Assembly (NCBI GenBank): GCA_033085395.1
Contig: JANQBS010000345.1
Location: 1 to 36,967 of the forward strand
From: Xanthoparmelia taractica
Lineage: Eukaryota > Ascomycota > Lecanoromycetes > Lecanorales > Parmeliaceae
DNA length: 36,967 nt
Reading direction: 5' to 3'
The notes beneath the pieces were generated by a model. It ran no database searches. It was not told the DNA's origin and worked only from the letters and a program-made list of their open reading frames with translations. A program made the position numbers and the translations under genes. Positions 1 through 12,439 of this stretch are shown piece by piece. Numbering within the stretch: the stretch's first letter is position 1; each line of letters begins with the position of its first letter.

Positions 1-1165
1 GATAATATTTATAAAAAATATAGAATATTATGAAAGACGCGTCTTTTAATAATACTTAGCTTTAAATCTAGCTTTAACTACTTAAAATTAATAACTAATA
101 CGAAGACTATATAATATATAAATTAATATATAAGGTAAATATCTCTTCGCTATAGCGTATTAATTAAATTTTAATAAATACTAGTAAAAGAGATAGAGAT
201 TAGTAAGTATAAGAGTATAAGAGCTAGGGGCCGAAGCGCGCGAGAGACTAACTCTCTAATATAGCTATACGATAGTGCTAGTCGCTAGTAAGTTAACTTA
301 ATAAAAGAATTTAATATATCTAATATAGAGTAAATATATAGACTTAAGAAGAGATTAAATTAGAGTATATCTAATATAGATTAATATATAAAATAGATTA
401 ATATATTAATTAGATTTCTTTTTACGGGGGTTTGAATTTCTATTTTAATAAATATTCTAATAAATATTTTTAAAGTTCTTTTTTCTAGATAATTCTCTAA
501 CGTTAATAATACTCTAATATTTTTTAAATTTTTTTTTTTACTCTTTTTTTCTTAATAAAAATAGCGCTTATAATTACGAATAATATTATAGACTTATATA
601 AGTCTAACTCTTCTCTTTTAGTTATCGATAATATTATAAAAATACTTAAAAATATTTTTATATTTAAATTTAAATTCTTTAACGTTAAAAAGTTATATAA
701 TTAAAAGAGATTTAAGATTCAATTTAAATCGATAAAAAAATTATAAAAATAAAAATTTTTATTAGTATTAATATTATTTCTAAGCTCGCGCGTTATAAGA
801 GATTCGCTATATATAAAAATTAATAAATTTAATTATATTACGAAAAGCGTTTACTTAATTAATAAAGAAGATTCTAAGACTTATTAAAAAGAGAGATTTT
901 CGAATTTAATTCTTTATCTTAAGTGCACTTTAAGAATTAATAAAGATTAAAATTATCTCTAAATTAAATAGTAGATCTTATTTTTCTTATTAAAAAGTAA
1001 TTATAATTAACTCTTATATAATTGTATAATTATACGCATTTTACGTAAAAAGAGTTATTTTATAAGCTAAAGATATATAGCTTATTTATAGCTTACGAAA
1101 TAAGATAATTATTTATTAATTCGAATAAGACGTATAATAACTAAAATTATAATTAGAATTTTAAA

Positions 1166-1816
1166 AAGACTATTTATAAGTCGGCGAAAGCTTTTCTTTA
1201 TCACATATTTAAAGATATTAATCTTTATATTATTTATACGAAGCGTGTAACTTTAATAACTAAGAATATATAATTATAAAGAATAATCGTAAATTTTTTT
1301 TATAATGCGAAGAGAGAAGAGGGAAATTTATTATCGTAGAATAGATAATAGATTATTATTATAATTAGCGTATTAGTAAATCTTCTAATAATTAAATAAA
1401 TTAAATATATTAATAGTAATAAAAATAGCTCGTTAAGTTCTAGATAATTACGAAGATCTTTTATAATACGATATTAAATGCGATGGCGAGCTTAACTCAA
1501 TAACGTGATAGTGAAGTAAAATAATAATAATAGCGATAATAAAGTAAAGTAATAACTAGAATAATAACTAGAATACGTTCGCATAATTCTATATAGAGTA
1601 ACTTCTTCTATATATAATATATTTCCCATATCCCTACATATAATATAAGATATCCCTATATATATTAGAAATTTCCTAGACTATTTTATAATATTAGCAC
1701 GTCTTCCAGTTTATCTTATAAAAATCAAATGATATAATCTTAATATTATACCATATCATGATATGGTATCGATACTTCATATCCCAGATTATTTTAGATC
1801 TTTCCGACTCGTAGAT
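1166..1816 (+). repeat. ~650-bp dispersed repeat, copy A
   Basis: This sequence matches 2187-2834 along its whole length. Many differences are C/T or G/A transitions, as expected from RIP. It ends with TCTTTCCGACTCGTA, the same terminal motif that closes the 276-bp element at 6857-7132, so it may be the 3' part of a larger terminal-inverted-repeat element. I found no matching left terminus in the window. Confidence 0.8.
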
Positions 1817-2186
1817 AGCACGTAAGAGCAAAGAAAAGATTAAAGAAATTATAATATACGTAGCTAATGTCAGATAATCTTAAGTATAATTAATTACTTC
1901 TACGTAGTCTTTAAGTGTTTAATTATTAAGATTAATTAAGAAAAGTAAATTAGCGCAAGGACTATCGAGTAATAATACTCGAAAACGTAGATAAAAAGCT
2001 AGAAGTAAGTCTAATCTCGAATCTATTTATTCTATTTTATTAATAAACTATAGCTATTACTTTACGTGAGATTCGTCGCTATTAGAGAAGATTTAATTTA
2101 ATAATCTTTAAGCTCTTCTTTTCGCGAGTGATAAGAGAGATCGCGATTATATATATAAAGAAGATACGTTTTTCTAGATCGATTAT

Positions 2187-2834
2187 TAAGGCTATTTATA
2201 AGTCGACGAAAGCTTTTCTTTATTATATATTCGAAGATATTATCCTTTATATTATTTATGCGAAGCTTGTAACTTTAATAACTAAGAATATGTAATTATA
2301 AAGAACGATCGTAAATTTTTTTCATAATGCGAAGAGAGAAGAGAAAGATTTATTATCGTAGAATAAATAGTAGATTATTATTATAATTAGCGTGCTAGTA
2401 ATTCTTCTAGTAATTAAATAAATTAAATACATTAATAGCAATAGAAATAACTCGCCAAGTCTTAGATGATTACGAAGATCTTTCGTAATACGATATTAAA
2501 TGCGATAGCGAGCTTAGCTCAATAACGTGATAATAAAGTGAAATAATAATAGTAGCGATAATAAAGTGAAGTAATAACTAGAATAATAATTAGAATACGT
2601 TCGCATGATTCTATATAGAGTAACTTCTTCTATATATAGTATATTTTCCATACCCCTGCATATAACATGAAATATCCCTGCATATATTAGAAATTTCCTA
2701 GATTATTTCATGATATTAGCACGTCTCTTAGATTATTCCATAAAAATCAAATAATATAATCTCAATATCATATTATACTATAATATGATATCGACACCCC
2801 ATATCCCAGACCATCCCAGATCTTTCCGACTCGT
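2187..2834 (+). repeat. ~650-bp dispersed repeat, copy B
   Basis: Direct copy of the repeat at 1166-1816, ending in the same CCGACTCGTA terminus. Directly after it, at about 2836, the Gypsy LTR sequence begins part-way, so this repeat cuts into the LTR. It keeps more C and G than copy A in places (for example around 2640-2830), so the two copies were mutated to different degrees. Confidence 0.8.
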
Positions 2835-2835
2835 A

Positions 2836-3078
2836 AAATTATCTATCGAGAAAGGAATATCTATAAGGGACGTTAAGGCCTATAGAGACTAGTCTCGATT
2901 GAGAAGATAAGTCGACTAAGAAGATAAGCCGACTTGATATTATAGATCTATGTGATCGTTACACTCGTAATATTTACCTCCCCCTCGACTAGCGATATCC
3001 CAACGCTATAGAAAAACAATATTCGTATACAAAAACGATTTAGAACGCCTAGAAGAAACGTATACTAATATAAGAACA
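2836..3078 (-). repeat. Gypsy LTR, partial (3' LTR of the minus-strand element)
   Basis: Positions 2838-2957 match 9318-9427, and 2950-3075 match the other half of the inverted copy at 35755-36095. On the minus strand the LTR would begin with TGTTCTTATATTAG at 3078, fitting the TG...CA rule. Its far end is cut off by the repeat ending at 2834. The assignment as an LTR follows from the shared sequence on both sides of a Gypsy pol relic. Confidence 0.65.
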
Positions 3079-6000
3079 AGATATAAGATATTTCGATTTA
3101 CGCGAAGCTTAATCGAGTCGAGCTTCTTTGCTAAGTTAATTATAGTGCTAGCGAGTAGATTTAAATAATAAATAAAAATTAATCAAAGTCTAATTCTCTA
3201 TTGAGCCTAGCGCGATTTATTAAGATATCGTTTATAAAATTTATTTATTACTTTCTTAGAGTCTTTAAACTTATCTTAATTCGTATAATATTAGTTATTA
3301 TCTCTATTTAAATCGATTTATTTAACTTTATACTAAACTCGCCCGTAGTAACGCCTAAAGTTTAATATATCGTTTACGTTCTATAATTCTTTCTTATTAA
3401 CTATTATAAATCTAAAAGAATCGTGCTTCTATTTCGATAGAGAATTTATAGTCGTAGATTTAAGTATCTTGAGACTAAAGATTAAATAGATTCTTATATT
3501 ATAAGAGAGTTTTAAACAATATAAGATATCGACTCGCTTAAGAACTTTATATAAATCGAGTTATTTATTCTCGAGGTCCTTATAGAGACGTTTAATTATA
3601 ATTATTTAAACTTTAAAATCTTCTTTATTCTAATCGTAATATCTTTTATTCTTAAGATTTATAGATATTCGCGTGTAATCTTATAGAAAGTATAATCTCG
3701 ATCGAAGAATATATAAGAATAAAAACCTCGATTAAAATAGAAGAAAGTAAGGGATATAGCGAATAAGATATTATTATTATTACTAAATTTTACTATAAGA
3801 ATTATTTAGCTTAATCGTCTTATAAGTAATTGCAATAGATACGAAGATCTCGCTTTATATTCTAATTAGCCCTCTCGATCTAATCGTTCGTTTCGAGATA
3901 ATAGACGATAAATAAGTTAATCTTAATATAAGAGATTATAATAATTCGTGTAATCGAAAGAGATTTTATATAAGAATTTAAATAAGTTTCTCGAATAAAT
4001 AATAGTTATTTTTCTAATAGTACGATACGTAGTAACGTTTCTTTATAAGACGATATATAAGAATATAGATAACGTTAAAATCGTCTAATAAGAGTAGATT
4101 AATAAGATAATTTATAAAAACGTTTTATTAACGACCTTGAGGGATTAAGAGTAATATTAATAGTTTATTTATTTTATTTCGTGAGACTTTACTACGTTAA
4201 TAATAATAATAGTTACGAATATATTATTTAATTATTTTGACGTAGCTAGATTAATAGTAATAACGTAGAAGTAAATTAATCGTTCTTCGTATTTCTAAAT
4301 AATCGCTAGAAGATTAATTATAAATCTCTCTTAATAGCTTTATATAAAACTCGATTAAGATTTATAATAGTTTGTTCTTAAAGAGTGCTTTATTAATAAT
4401 ACAATATCTATTTAACGTATAATTATGAAGTTTAATCTAATTATAATTAATCGCTTCACGAAGTTCGTTACATATAAAGTTCTCTAAATTAATCTTATAA
4501 ATTCGTTTAAATAGATCTTCTTCGATCTCTATAACTCGAATTTAAACACGATTCGAGATAAGAATCGTTTAATATTAATATTAATTTCTTTTATTAACTT
4601 CGTTCGCTAAAATAGATAATAATATTCTTATTAAGACGTCGACTTTACTATTAACTATTTTAGCACGAAAGAGGATTTAAAAATTAAATTTAAATAGAAT
4701 ATCTAAATAGCGAGCTTAACGGCGCGTAAGCTTATTATTTTTTATAAAGATTTTTAAGATCTAATAATTAGTGAACACTTATATAAATAGCTCGATATAT
4801 TCTAATTTTAATCGCTAATATTTAAAGTATCGAATAATCGCTAATAACTTCTTATTATAGATATAATAATTACATTTCGCTAAAATTATTCTCTTATTAT
4901 AGAATATTATCGAATATAGAACTTTATCGTCGTTATATTAAGATAAGATTTCTTTTAATATATAATTAGAAGAATTAATTTTAAGAATAGTCTAACGTTT
5001 AAGATTAAAATAACGTAGAATTAAAATAGTAATTATACGCTTTTTAAGATCTTCGAACGATTTAGCGTAAGCTTTATTTTAGATAAAGAAAGTATTCTTC
5101 TTCGTGAAATTAATTAAAGATTTAATTAACTTAAAAAACTTATAAATAAAATATCGATAGAAGTTTACGAATTCTATAAAGTCTTAAATCTCTTTTAAAT
5201 TCGGAGAAATACTTTAATTAAATATAGCTTTAATCTTACGAGAGTTTATTCGTAGATTAATTGCTAATATAATAATATCTAGAAATATACTTTATTTTAT
5301 ATCGAATTCGTATTTCTTAATATTAGTCTATAGATTAATCTTTCGTAAACGTTAAAGAACTTATTTAACGTGCTTTTAATATTTCGTCTTCGTTTAATTA
5401 TAAATAAGAATATTATCTAAATAGACTTAATAGAAGTTATTTAGAAAATCGAATAAAATATTATTAATATATTATTAAAAAGTGCTCGATTTATTTGTTA
5501 GTTTAAAAGATAATACTCGATATTTATAAACTCCGAGAACTATAATAAAGATTATATAATTCTTACTATCGAGATCTATTCGTAGCTTATTAAATACGGC
5601 GATAATATCTAGGCGAGTAAAATATCGATATTTTTAATTTTATTAATAACTTTCTCTATTAGAGAAAGTAAGTATCGATTATATTTCGTTATAGTATTTA
5701 ATTTTCGATAATCTACATAAAAACGAAGATTATTATTAATCTTTAGAGTAAATAGAATTAATAACGAATAAGAAGTCTTATTAGAAGTGATAAAGCCCTT
5801 AAATAAATTATTTATTAAATACTCTTTAATCTTTTAAAGCTTATAAAGAGATATATAATAAACGCGACTCTAAGACGATTTAGAGTTATCGATAAACTCG
5901 ATTTTATCATTATAAAAATAATACGAAGAGAGCTAATTGATTTTAAAGCGATTAAAAACGTCTAGATACTTATAATACTTAGAAGAAAGTTACTTCTTAA

Positions 6001-9000
6001 CGTCGTTTAGGTTCTAAGTAGTAATCTCTATTAAATAAAAACTAATTTCTTTCGCTCTAAACTTAGCGTTATATATTATTTCTCGATTAATATCTTTCAT
6101 CGATATCGCGAATAATTAAGTCTTAGAATATTTCGTCTATTCAATTAATATCGCAAAGAAAATAGTAGCGATATTATAAATAGAGAATAAATAATTTTTA
6201 GATATAGATTAAAGACGAGTGAAAATCTTTAATCGAGATTTAATTAATTTAAGAGTCTTAATTAAGTATATCGATTTAATAAAAAAATAAGTAATAAAAA
6301 TAAAAGAAGTTTATAATAAATAGTCTCGAAAGAGAATAGAATCGTTACTTATATTTAAAAGTATATTAAAGCGATTTATTTATAATTTATCTAGAATAAT
6401 TACGTATTATCTTAAATTCGCTATAAGTATTAAGACTATAAATTTCTTATATCTCGAAAGAATAAGATTTAAGTATATAATATAAATAATAGATTTCTTA
6501 TTAAGTTATTTATTATAGTCTCGAATTAGTCTAGACTTTATAAGAGAAATAAATTATATATTTAGTAGCTAATAAATCTCGTAAATTAGACGTTTATTAA
6601 TAAACGCGTACTCGATAGCTTTTATATCGATAAGGATTTAAACGTAATAAATCTTTTTTTAGAAGTTAGACTTTCTCCAACTAAAAACGATTTCGATACG
6701 AATAACTTACGTCGAGTCTCTTTTAGATTATATAAAAATAGAATCTTATCTTAATTCGTAACTATAAATAAGATTATAAGTTTCTCGAATCGAATTATTT
6801 AAACTTTGATTTTATAAAATTCTCTTTATTCTAATCTTCTATCTTATTAACTCGATTACGAGTCGAAAAGGTGTGGTATATTTGATGGTATGGAACTAGT
6901 TTTTCGAATACTATATCGAAAGGTATGGGATATCCCATACTCCCATTGGGTTTTTAATAAATATATTACGTGATATTTTTTTATATTCTAAAAATACGTA
7001 AAATACTTAAGCGAACGCTTATATAATTATAAAATTCTATAAATAGATTAAAAAGATATAATTTTTTAAAAAAAGTTGAAAAAAAGTTAAAAACGACTAT
7101 ATTCAACAGATACCACACCTTTCCGACCCGTAAACTCGATAAAAAAATCGATATTTAAAATAAGCGAATAATAAATATCTCTTCTTATAATAAATATAGT
7201 AGATATTATTCTTCTAATTCTTAATAGTCTTTCGCTATTATTACTCTATAGCGAGAGAAGAGAAGCGTCGAGAAATTAGATTCGTTTAAGAAAAGAAGAT
7301 ATTTATAGAGCTAGAGATAAACGTTACACGCTTAAAAACTCATATCTTATTTATAATCTCTTTAGTCTTCTTAATTATCTTTTTCTAATATATAATATAA
7401 TACTTATTATTCGTTCGAGTTAAAAATATTTTTAAAGCGAATATCGTAATAAATTTAATAAAGAAGTTAGCTTAAATCGTGCGAAGATAAGAGACGAGCT
7501 TCTTATTTATATTCCGAAGTTAAGCTTTATTTAATATACTTAACTTTAGAGTAAAATATCTAAAGTCTTAATAGAAGTCGCTAAATAGAAGATCTTTTTA
7601 TTTTAAGATCTTATATTCGCGAGCTCTATTTGTTTTACGATTCGAGTTCTTAAATAACTTCTATAGATTGTTTAAAATCTTACCGATAATTTAATAAAAA
7701 TTAGAGCTTAGACGATAAAATCGAATATAGATAACTTTGGTAATTTTCTTATTAATACGCGACTTGACGTAAGCGATTCTAATTATCTTATTATTAAAAT
7801 AATCTTAATTAATCTTTAACTTATTAGATATTTAATTAATTCAATTATTCTATTAAGATTCTTTATCGTCAATTAATATTAAGAAATAAAAGAACTTTTC
7901 GAAGCGTCTAGCTAAGATTTAAATCTATATTAAAATAGTAGAATTCTTACGAGATCTTCGAAATTAATGTTAAAAGTTTTATACTTATTATTATAAATAG
8001 TCACGAACTATTTAAACTTGATCGAATACGATTCTAGTCTTCTTCTTCTTCTTTCGTTCTTTTTTATATTTTTACTTATAATTCGAATTTTCTTTAAAAA
8101 AGAAATCGTATAATTAAGTAATCTTTATCTTAAGATTACGTTACTCGCGAAGCTTATTTAGAATAGTTAGAAACTCTTTAAAATTCGTATTAGCTCACTA
8201 AATTAGTTATTCTTAAATAATTATATTTTAAACGAAGATAAGATTCTCGAGCGCGTGAAAGATATTTCTAAATAATATAGATACTCGTCGATTTAGAGTA
8301 TTTTTAAGATAACGTTTTAGATTAAAAAACAGTGTAGAATAGATTATAAGATCTATATTCGCCTAAGAATCTCTCGCGCTCTACTTCGTATTACGAGATA
8401 TTCTATAAAGACTATAAATAGATCGTTAAATGTGTAATATTAAGATATCTTTCGAATTTATAAGAAAATAATAGTTTTCTCCGATTTTTTAAATAGAATT
8501 AATTTTTTATATAAAATTCGCTCGAGTCGAAATTAAAATTAATACGATAAGAACAAACTTAGCTAAGTTTATAGTAAGTGCTTTAGATCGATTACAATAT
8601 AAGTAATAATTATTTAAATAAAGTGTGCTTATAGATAAATAGACTTTAGAGAATACTCTAATAATACGAGACGTCGAAAAGTAAGTTATATAAGTAATTC
8701 TTGTTAGCGAATATATATAACTTTAACTACTATATTAACTAATAATAAAACGACTAAATCGTGTTAGAAATACGTTTAGAGTATATTAATCGATAGACTA
8801 ATCGCGTAACTCACAGTTACGTCGCGAGGTTAAGTGTTAAATAGGGATGTTGAGTAGATATTAAGATTATATTAATTTTATAGTAAGGTTCTTTGCGAGA
8901 GGCGTGTGTATTCGTTTCTTAATCGTTCGATACGTTATAAAGATTAGAATTCATTAAGATATAGTTCTTTGATCCGCCTGAATAATTAATATAAGTTAAC

Positions 9001-9239
9001 TTTAATTGTAATACGCTATTAATATTCAACTATAAGGAAAAGAGAACACTTTATATAATTTGAAAGCTATCTTGCTACAATTTCTTTAATCTCGCTTACT
9101 TATGAATCTCTAGTAATTTCGTATAATTTAAACCTTCTAATAATACGTCCGTATGATTTAAGAGATATTAATTCTAAAATAGTGCGTGTTAGTACCTTTC
9201 GAAGTCGTCGGTCACATCGTAATAAGAGAATAAGACTTA
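3079..9239 (-). mobile_element. Ty3/Gypsy LTR retrotransposon interior, RIP-inactivated
   Basis: Minus-strand translation reads through many stops but keeps clear Gypsy reverse transcriptase blocks. At 5696-5728 it gives LRFYVDYRKLN. At 5412-5423 it gives YLDN, which is the YLDD active-site motif with one Asp changed. At 5304-5372 it gives a block beginning HVK*VL*RLRK and ending KKYEF, where stops stand in place of Gln. The VDYRKLN block and the YLDD block lie in different frames, so at least one indel separates them. RNase H and integrase should lie towards 3100 and gag towards 8800, but I could not read those domains reliably. The element is interrupted by the inverted-repeat insertion at 6857-7132. 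It cannot encode a working protein. Confidence 0.88.
6857..7132 (+). mobile_element. 276-bp inverted-repeat element (MITE-like) with 8-bp target duplication
   Basis: The ends form terminal inverted repeats of about 23 bp with two transition mismatches; the core GTCGRAAAGGTGTGGTAT is shared by both ends. The element is flanked on both sides by AACTCGAT (6849-6856 and 7133-7140), an 8-bp target-site duplication of the size made by hAT-type transposases. It has no coding capacity, so it must be moved in trans. It sits inside the Gypsy interior and is therefore the younger insertion. A second copy, inverted, is at 35478-35754. Confidence 0.85.
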
Positions 9240-9427
9240 ATTTAATATTAAAACTACAATTAGATTAAGTTAATAATAATATATAATAAATAAATTAAGT
9301 CTAAGAAGAAACTATCTATCTGGAAAGAAATATCTATAAAAAACGCCAAGGCCTATAGAGGCTAGTCCCGATTGAGAAGGTAAGCCGACTTAATATTGCA
9401 GGTCTATGTGATCGTCACACTCGTAAC
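9240..9427 (-). repeat. Gypsy LTR, partial (5' LTR of the minus-strand element)
   Basis: Positions 9245-9427 match the outer half of the inverted LTR copy at 35755-36095, and 9318-9427 also match 2838-2957. The sequence stops matching at about 9428, so the LTR is truncated by the next block. The inner edge near 9240 is approximate, because I could not recognise a primer-binding site. Confidence 0.6.
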
Positions 9428-9436
9428 AAAGAAAAG

Positions 9437-9640
9437 AAGATATATACTAAGAATCTCGCGACTATTAATAAGGCTTTAAAGTCTAAGTATAAGTTAATTT
9501 AAGAACTCGAGATCGATATATAACGTATAAACTTACGAAATCTTTCTAATAAGAAGTCTAAGTAATATTTTAATATAAAGACTAAAAAGGTTATTATTAA
9601 TAAAAAGAAGAGAAAAACTAACTAATATCGCTATTAAAAA
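9437..9640 (+). pseudogene. possible transposase C-terminus relic
   Basis: One plus-strand frame starting near 9451 reads as a lysine-rich, helical tail containing LKSKYKLI*ELEIDI and KKRKTN*YRY, with stops where Gln codons would be expected. Such Lys/Arg-rich tails occur at the C-terminus of pogo/Fot1-type transposases. No catalytic DDE motif was found, so the family is a guess. Confidence 0.3.
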
Positions 9641-10070
9641 TAGATCTAAAACTCTAAAATTCTCGTCGAATTTCTTACGCTTATTAGATATAGATTATTA
9701 TTTTAAAGCTTCTAAAATTTACTTAGAAATATAAATTAAATAGATCTAATATTATAATTATAAAGAATAAGATCTCGATACACGTATTTAAGTATTAGAT
9801 CTTAATCTTTATAGTTATAAATATTCTTAGAATACTCTAATATAATAACTCGTCGAATCTTAATATAATTAAATTGTACTAACTCTAAATAAAGTATTAG
9901 ATTACTCGAAATAATATATTAAGAGCTCGAAAGAAGATTAAAAAGCGATAGATTTATTATTAAAATGAGAAGCTTACTTAAGAGAGAATTTAGAGATAAA
10001 TTAAGCGAATGCCTCGATATATTACTAAAGTTATTCGTTTACGGGGCGATAACAAGTATCGAAAAGACCG

Positions 10071-10251
10071 TGTGAGAAGGGGTTATACGACCCTATAATG
10101 CTACTAAGCGAGTAAATAACTATATTCGTAGATACATAAAGAATGTTTATTAGATTATAAGACTATACAAGGTTTTGATAGGAATCTCAAGAAAACCAAG
10201 AGTTTTAGCGCATGTGCAGGACTTTCGGTGCCGATCTCCGTACTTATAACA
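10071..10251. repeat. candidate LTR, weakly affected by RIP
   Basis: This 181-bp segment begins TGTGAGAAGG and ends CTTATAACA, so it has the TG...CA ends of an LTR. Read on the minus strand it contains a TATA-like stretch followed by AATAAACATT, which could serve as promoter and polyadenylation signals. It retains many CpA and TpG dinucleotides, unlike the DNA around it. The flanking 5-mers differ (GACCG and CTTAT), so no target duplication supports a solo LTR. Confidence 0.45.
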
Positions 10252-11174
10252 CTTATAATTAATTTCGAGATTAAGCGAAGACTAACGAAGACTAAATTCA
10301 ACGACGACTATCTTATACTCTTACGTCTACGAGTTCTATTTTAGTCTACGAGATTCTCGAAGTTTATACGTCTCTTAAAAGAGTACTACACGTTATAATT
10401 TAAGTTATTTAAATCTATATCGAGATACTTAACGTATATTAAGATACTTAAAGAGAAGATTAATATTACGAAAATCATTATCGACGAGAATAATCGTACG
10501 ATTTTTTATCTCTCGATATCGTTATTATAAGAATATTAATATATCATTTAGATCTAAGCTATTACGCTTATTATTATAATTAAAAAAGCTCGTTAAATAA
10601 TTCTTAAAGTAAGTCGTTAGTATATCTAAGTTCTTTTTAATAATAATAATTCTTAATTATTTATATTTATAACTTAAGAAAGATATAAATACTATTAAGA
10701 AAAATACTTTAGTAATAAATATTAAATAGAATATTTAAAGAACGTATTGAATTAATTTAAAGAAAAAATAAAAGAGACGATAAAAGAGAAAAGAGATAAG
10801 AGTAAGCTACTACGTAAATTTCAAGTTAAGATAATAAGAGAAAATAATTTCTTAAATAATTAGAAAATTTATATATTAGTATAATTAAATATTATTTAAG
10901 AATAAGAGAAGTAATAATAAATTATTAGTATTTAAGAATCGACTAAAGATCTAGTACTTAAGAAGATTAGAGTATAAATCGTTATTAGAGTCTAAGAATA
11001 AGAGTAATTAAAGCGACGTTAAACGAATAGTAAGTTTACTTTAATAATTAATCAATAAAGATAGATTATAATAGTAATACTCACATTAAATTTAAAGATT
11101 ACTCTATATTATAAGAATAACTATAATAGTGCTACATTATAAGAATATGTTAAAAATAATGCTATAGTATCTCG

Positions 11175-11317
11175 TGTTGGCAATTAGAGGTGCTCTCGGA
11201 TCTTCTCTAACCCCTATCTTATTCTTATATGCGCACCGCTAGGCGAATATATATGCAGCCTAGAGACTCTCAGAGATAGAATAATCCTTCAACCTTTCGT
11301 ATTTTCTAATAGAACTG
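11175..11317 (+). repeat. possible LTR fragment at the block boundary
   Basis: The sequence starts TGTTGGCAATTAG and includes a TATATATGCAGCC stretch followed by a conspicuous AATAATCC, an arrangement seen in Copia-type LTRs. No second copy or 3' terminus is present; the tandem repeat beginning at about 11318 follows directly. The call rests on general appearance only. Confidence 0.3.
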
Positions 11318-11606
11318 TAAAAATCTTTTACCAGCTGAGGGATAACCCACCCAGTGAAGACGCATCAGGGCCCGGAGACTCACTTTCCTCTCAAAGAGGA
11401 ATCTCAAGCCCACAGATATGAAAATGTAAAAATCACCAGCCGAGGGCTAACCCACCCAATGGAGACGCACCAGAGCCCGGAGGCCCTTTTTTCCCCCAGA
11501 GGGAAAGCCCACAGATATCCAATTGTAAAAGTTTTACCAGCTGAGGGATAACCCCCCAGTGGAAGTACCCGAAGGCTGATATTTTCCTCAAAGAGAGGAG
11601 GTTCCC
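11318..11606 (+). repeat. tandem repeat, three units of ~100 bp
   Basis: The phrase CCAGCTGAGGGATAACC (or CCAGCCGAGGGCTAACC) begins at 11331, 11436 and 11537, giving periods of 105 and 101 bp. Each unit continues with a CCCAGTGGA-like stretch, a purine/pyrimidine tract and, in units 1 and 2, CCCACAGATAT. The third unit is incomplete and diverges after about 11600. A further single copy of the unit start is at 14415-14441. Short reading frames here are artefacts of the repeat. Confidence 0.85.
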
Positions 11607-12056
11607 CTGGTGGGCCAAGGGAAAGATCTTATCATAATCAGGTCTGTGGGCAGTGTGGCTGCTTCGGCACTGATCAGTATCTTGAGGAAAGAAAGGAAAG
11701 GAAAGAAGGTGAGGTGAGGATGGAAGATGAGTTTAATCAAGGCCGCGCGCCAGTGGGTGTGGTCACGTGATGGTAAACAAGAGTTTGCGTTTTAGGTGAT
11801 AGCTTTACTTGCTAGCGTCTGGATTACGGTTCTACTAGAATACATGATTTCAGTATAGTTGAAGCGAAGCACATCAGCTTGATGATTCAAGACTGTTGTT
11901 CCACAAGGCTTGGATGACCCTCTTATCTAACCACTCCCAGAACTGTAAGTCTCAATGTCCAACCCACATCCTTAGCTCCTGATGCTCTGCCTCCCACTCC
12001 CTGTAGCCCGCTCTGAGTTCCCAGATTGCTTGAGTGGATATCTAGCATTCTTTAAC
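11607..12056. other. non-coding stretch
   Basis: No coding region was found. The stretch has a purine-rich run (GAAAGAAAGGAAAGGAAAG, 11684-11702) and otherwise ordinary composition, without the RIP signature of the block to its left. Confidence 0.5.
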
Positions 12057-12439
12057 CTACCACGCCTGTCTCTGACGACGGGGCGCGACTGAGTCACCAG
12101 TCGTGAGACTGTCGCGGTCTTCCGCGTCTCCGTCAAAGCTTTTAGGTAACACATTGTTTATGGAGACTACTTTGTAATACTGCGTATTTCCTGCAGGAGG
12201 GAATTTCTCGCGGTGGAGTATCTTGGCTGCTTTTTGCACGACTTCCTCAATAAAGATGGGAGATACTTACTCACAGTTGTCGGAAGAACGACATTTCTCA
12301 ATGACGTTCTGGTCCTTTCACTGAGTGCCATCCACTCCGACCAGTAGTCCTGTTCTCGTCGACCGATGGAACGGTGTATTTCCTTGGAGTAATTAGCACC
12401 TAATAAAGGATTGTGTCGGAAGTTGACTTTGAATGACAT
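12057..12439 (-). CDS. doubtful small hypothetical protein, two exons
   Basis: A model of complement(12057..12226, 12271..12439) gives 112 residues starting MSFKVNFRHNPLLGANYSKE. The intron (12270-12227, 44 nt) has a strong donor GTAAGTAT and an acceptor AAGCAG, and joins the frames in phase. I recognise no domain, signal peptide or membrane segment; the second half is polar and charged. The gene lies in a sparsely coding stretch next to repeats. The intron is at the short end for fungi and has no clear branch site. This could equally be chance open frame. Confidence 0.3.

Larger units (their letters stand above)
1..11165. other. AT-rich, RIP-degraded repeat block (left)
   Basis: This block is strongly AT-rich and has no ORF of 60 codons. 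CpA and TpG dinucleotides are scarce while CpG is still common, which is the pattern left by RIP acting on CpA. Where old coding sequence can be recognised, glutamine codons have become TAA or TAG. It holds a Gypsy retrotransposon, an inverted-repeat element, two copies of a long repeat and LTR-like pieces, listed separately. I recognise nothing specific in 1-1165, 1817-2186 and 10252-11165, which look like further degraded transposon DNA. Confidence 0.9.

Noticed and set aside
8658..8680. ACGAGACGTCGAAAAG as a left terminus of the long repeat family
   Set aside because: It matches only with an insertion, and the DNA after it does not resemble any repeat copy.
1..11165. AT-rich DNA as mitochondrial sequence or a CRISPR-like array
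   Set aside because: CpG retention, Gypsy reverse transcriptase blocks and stop-for-Gln changes point to RIP; no regular short repeats with spacers are present.
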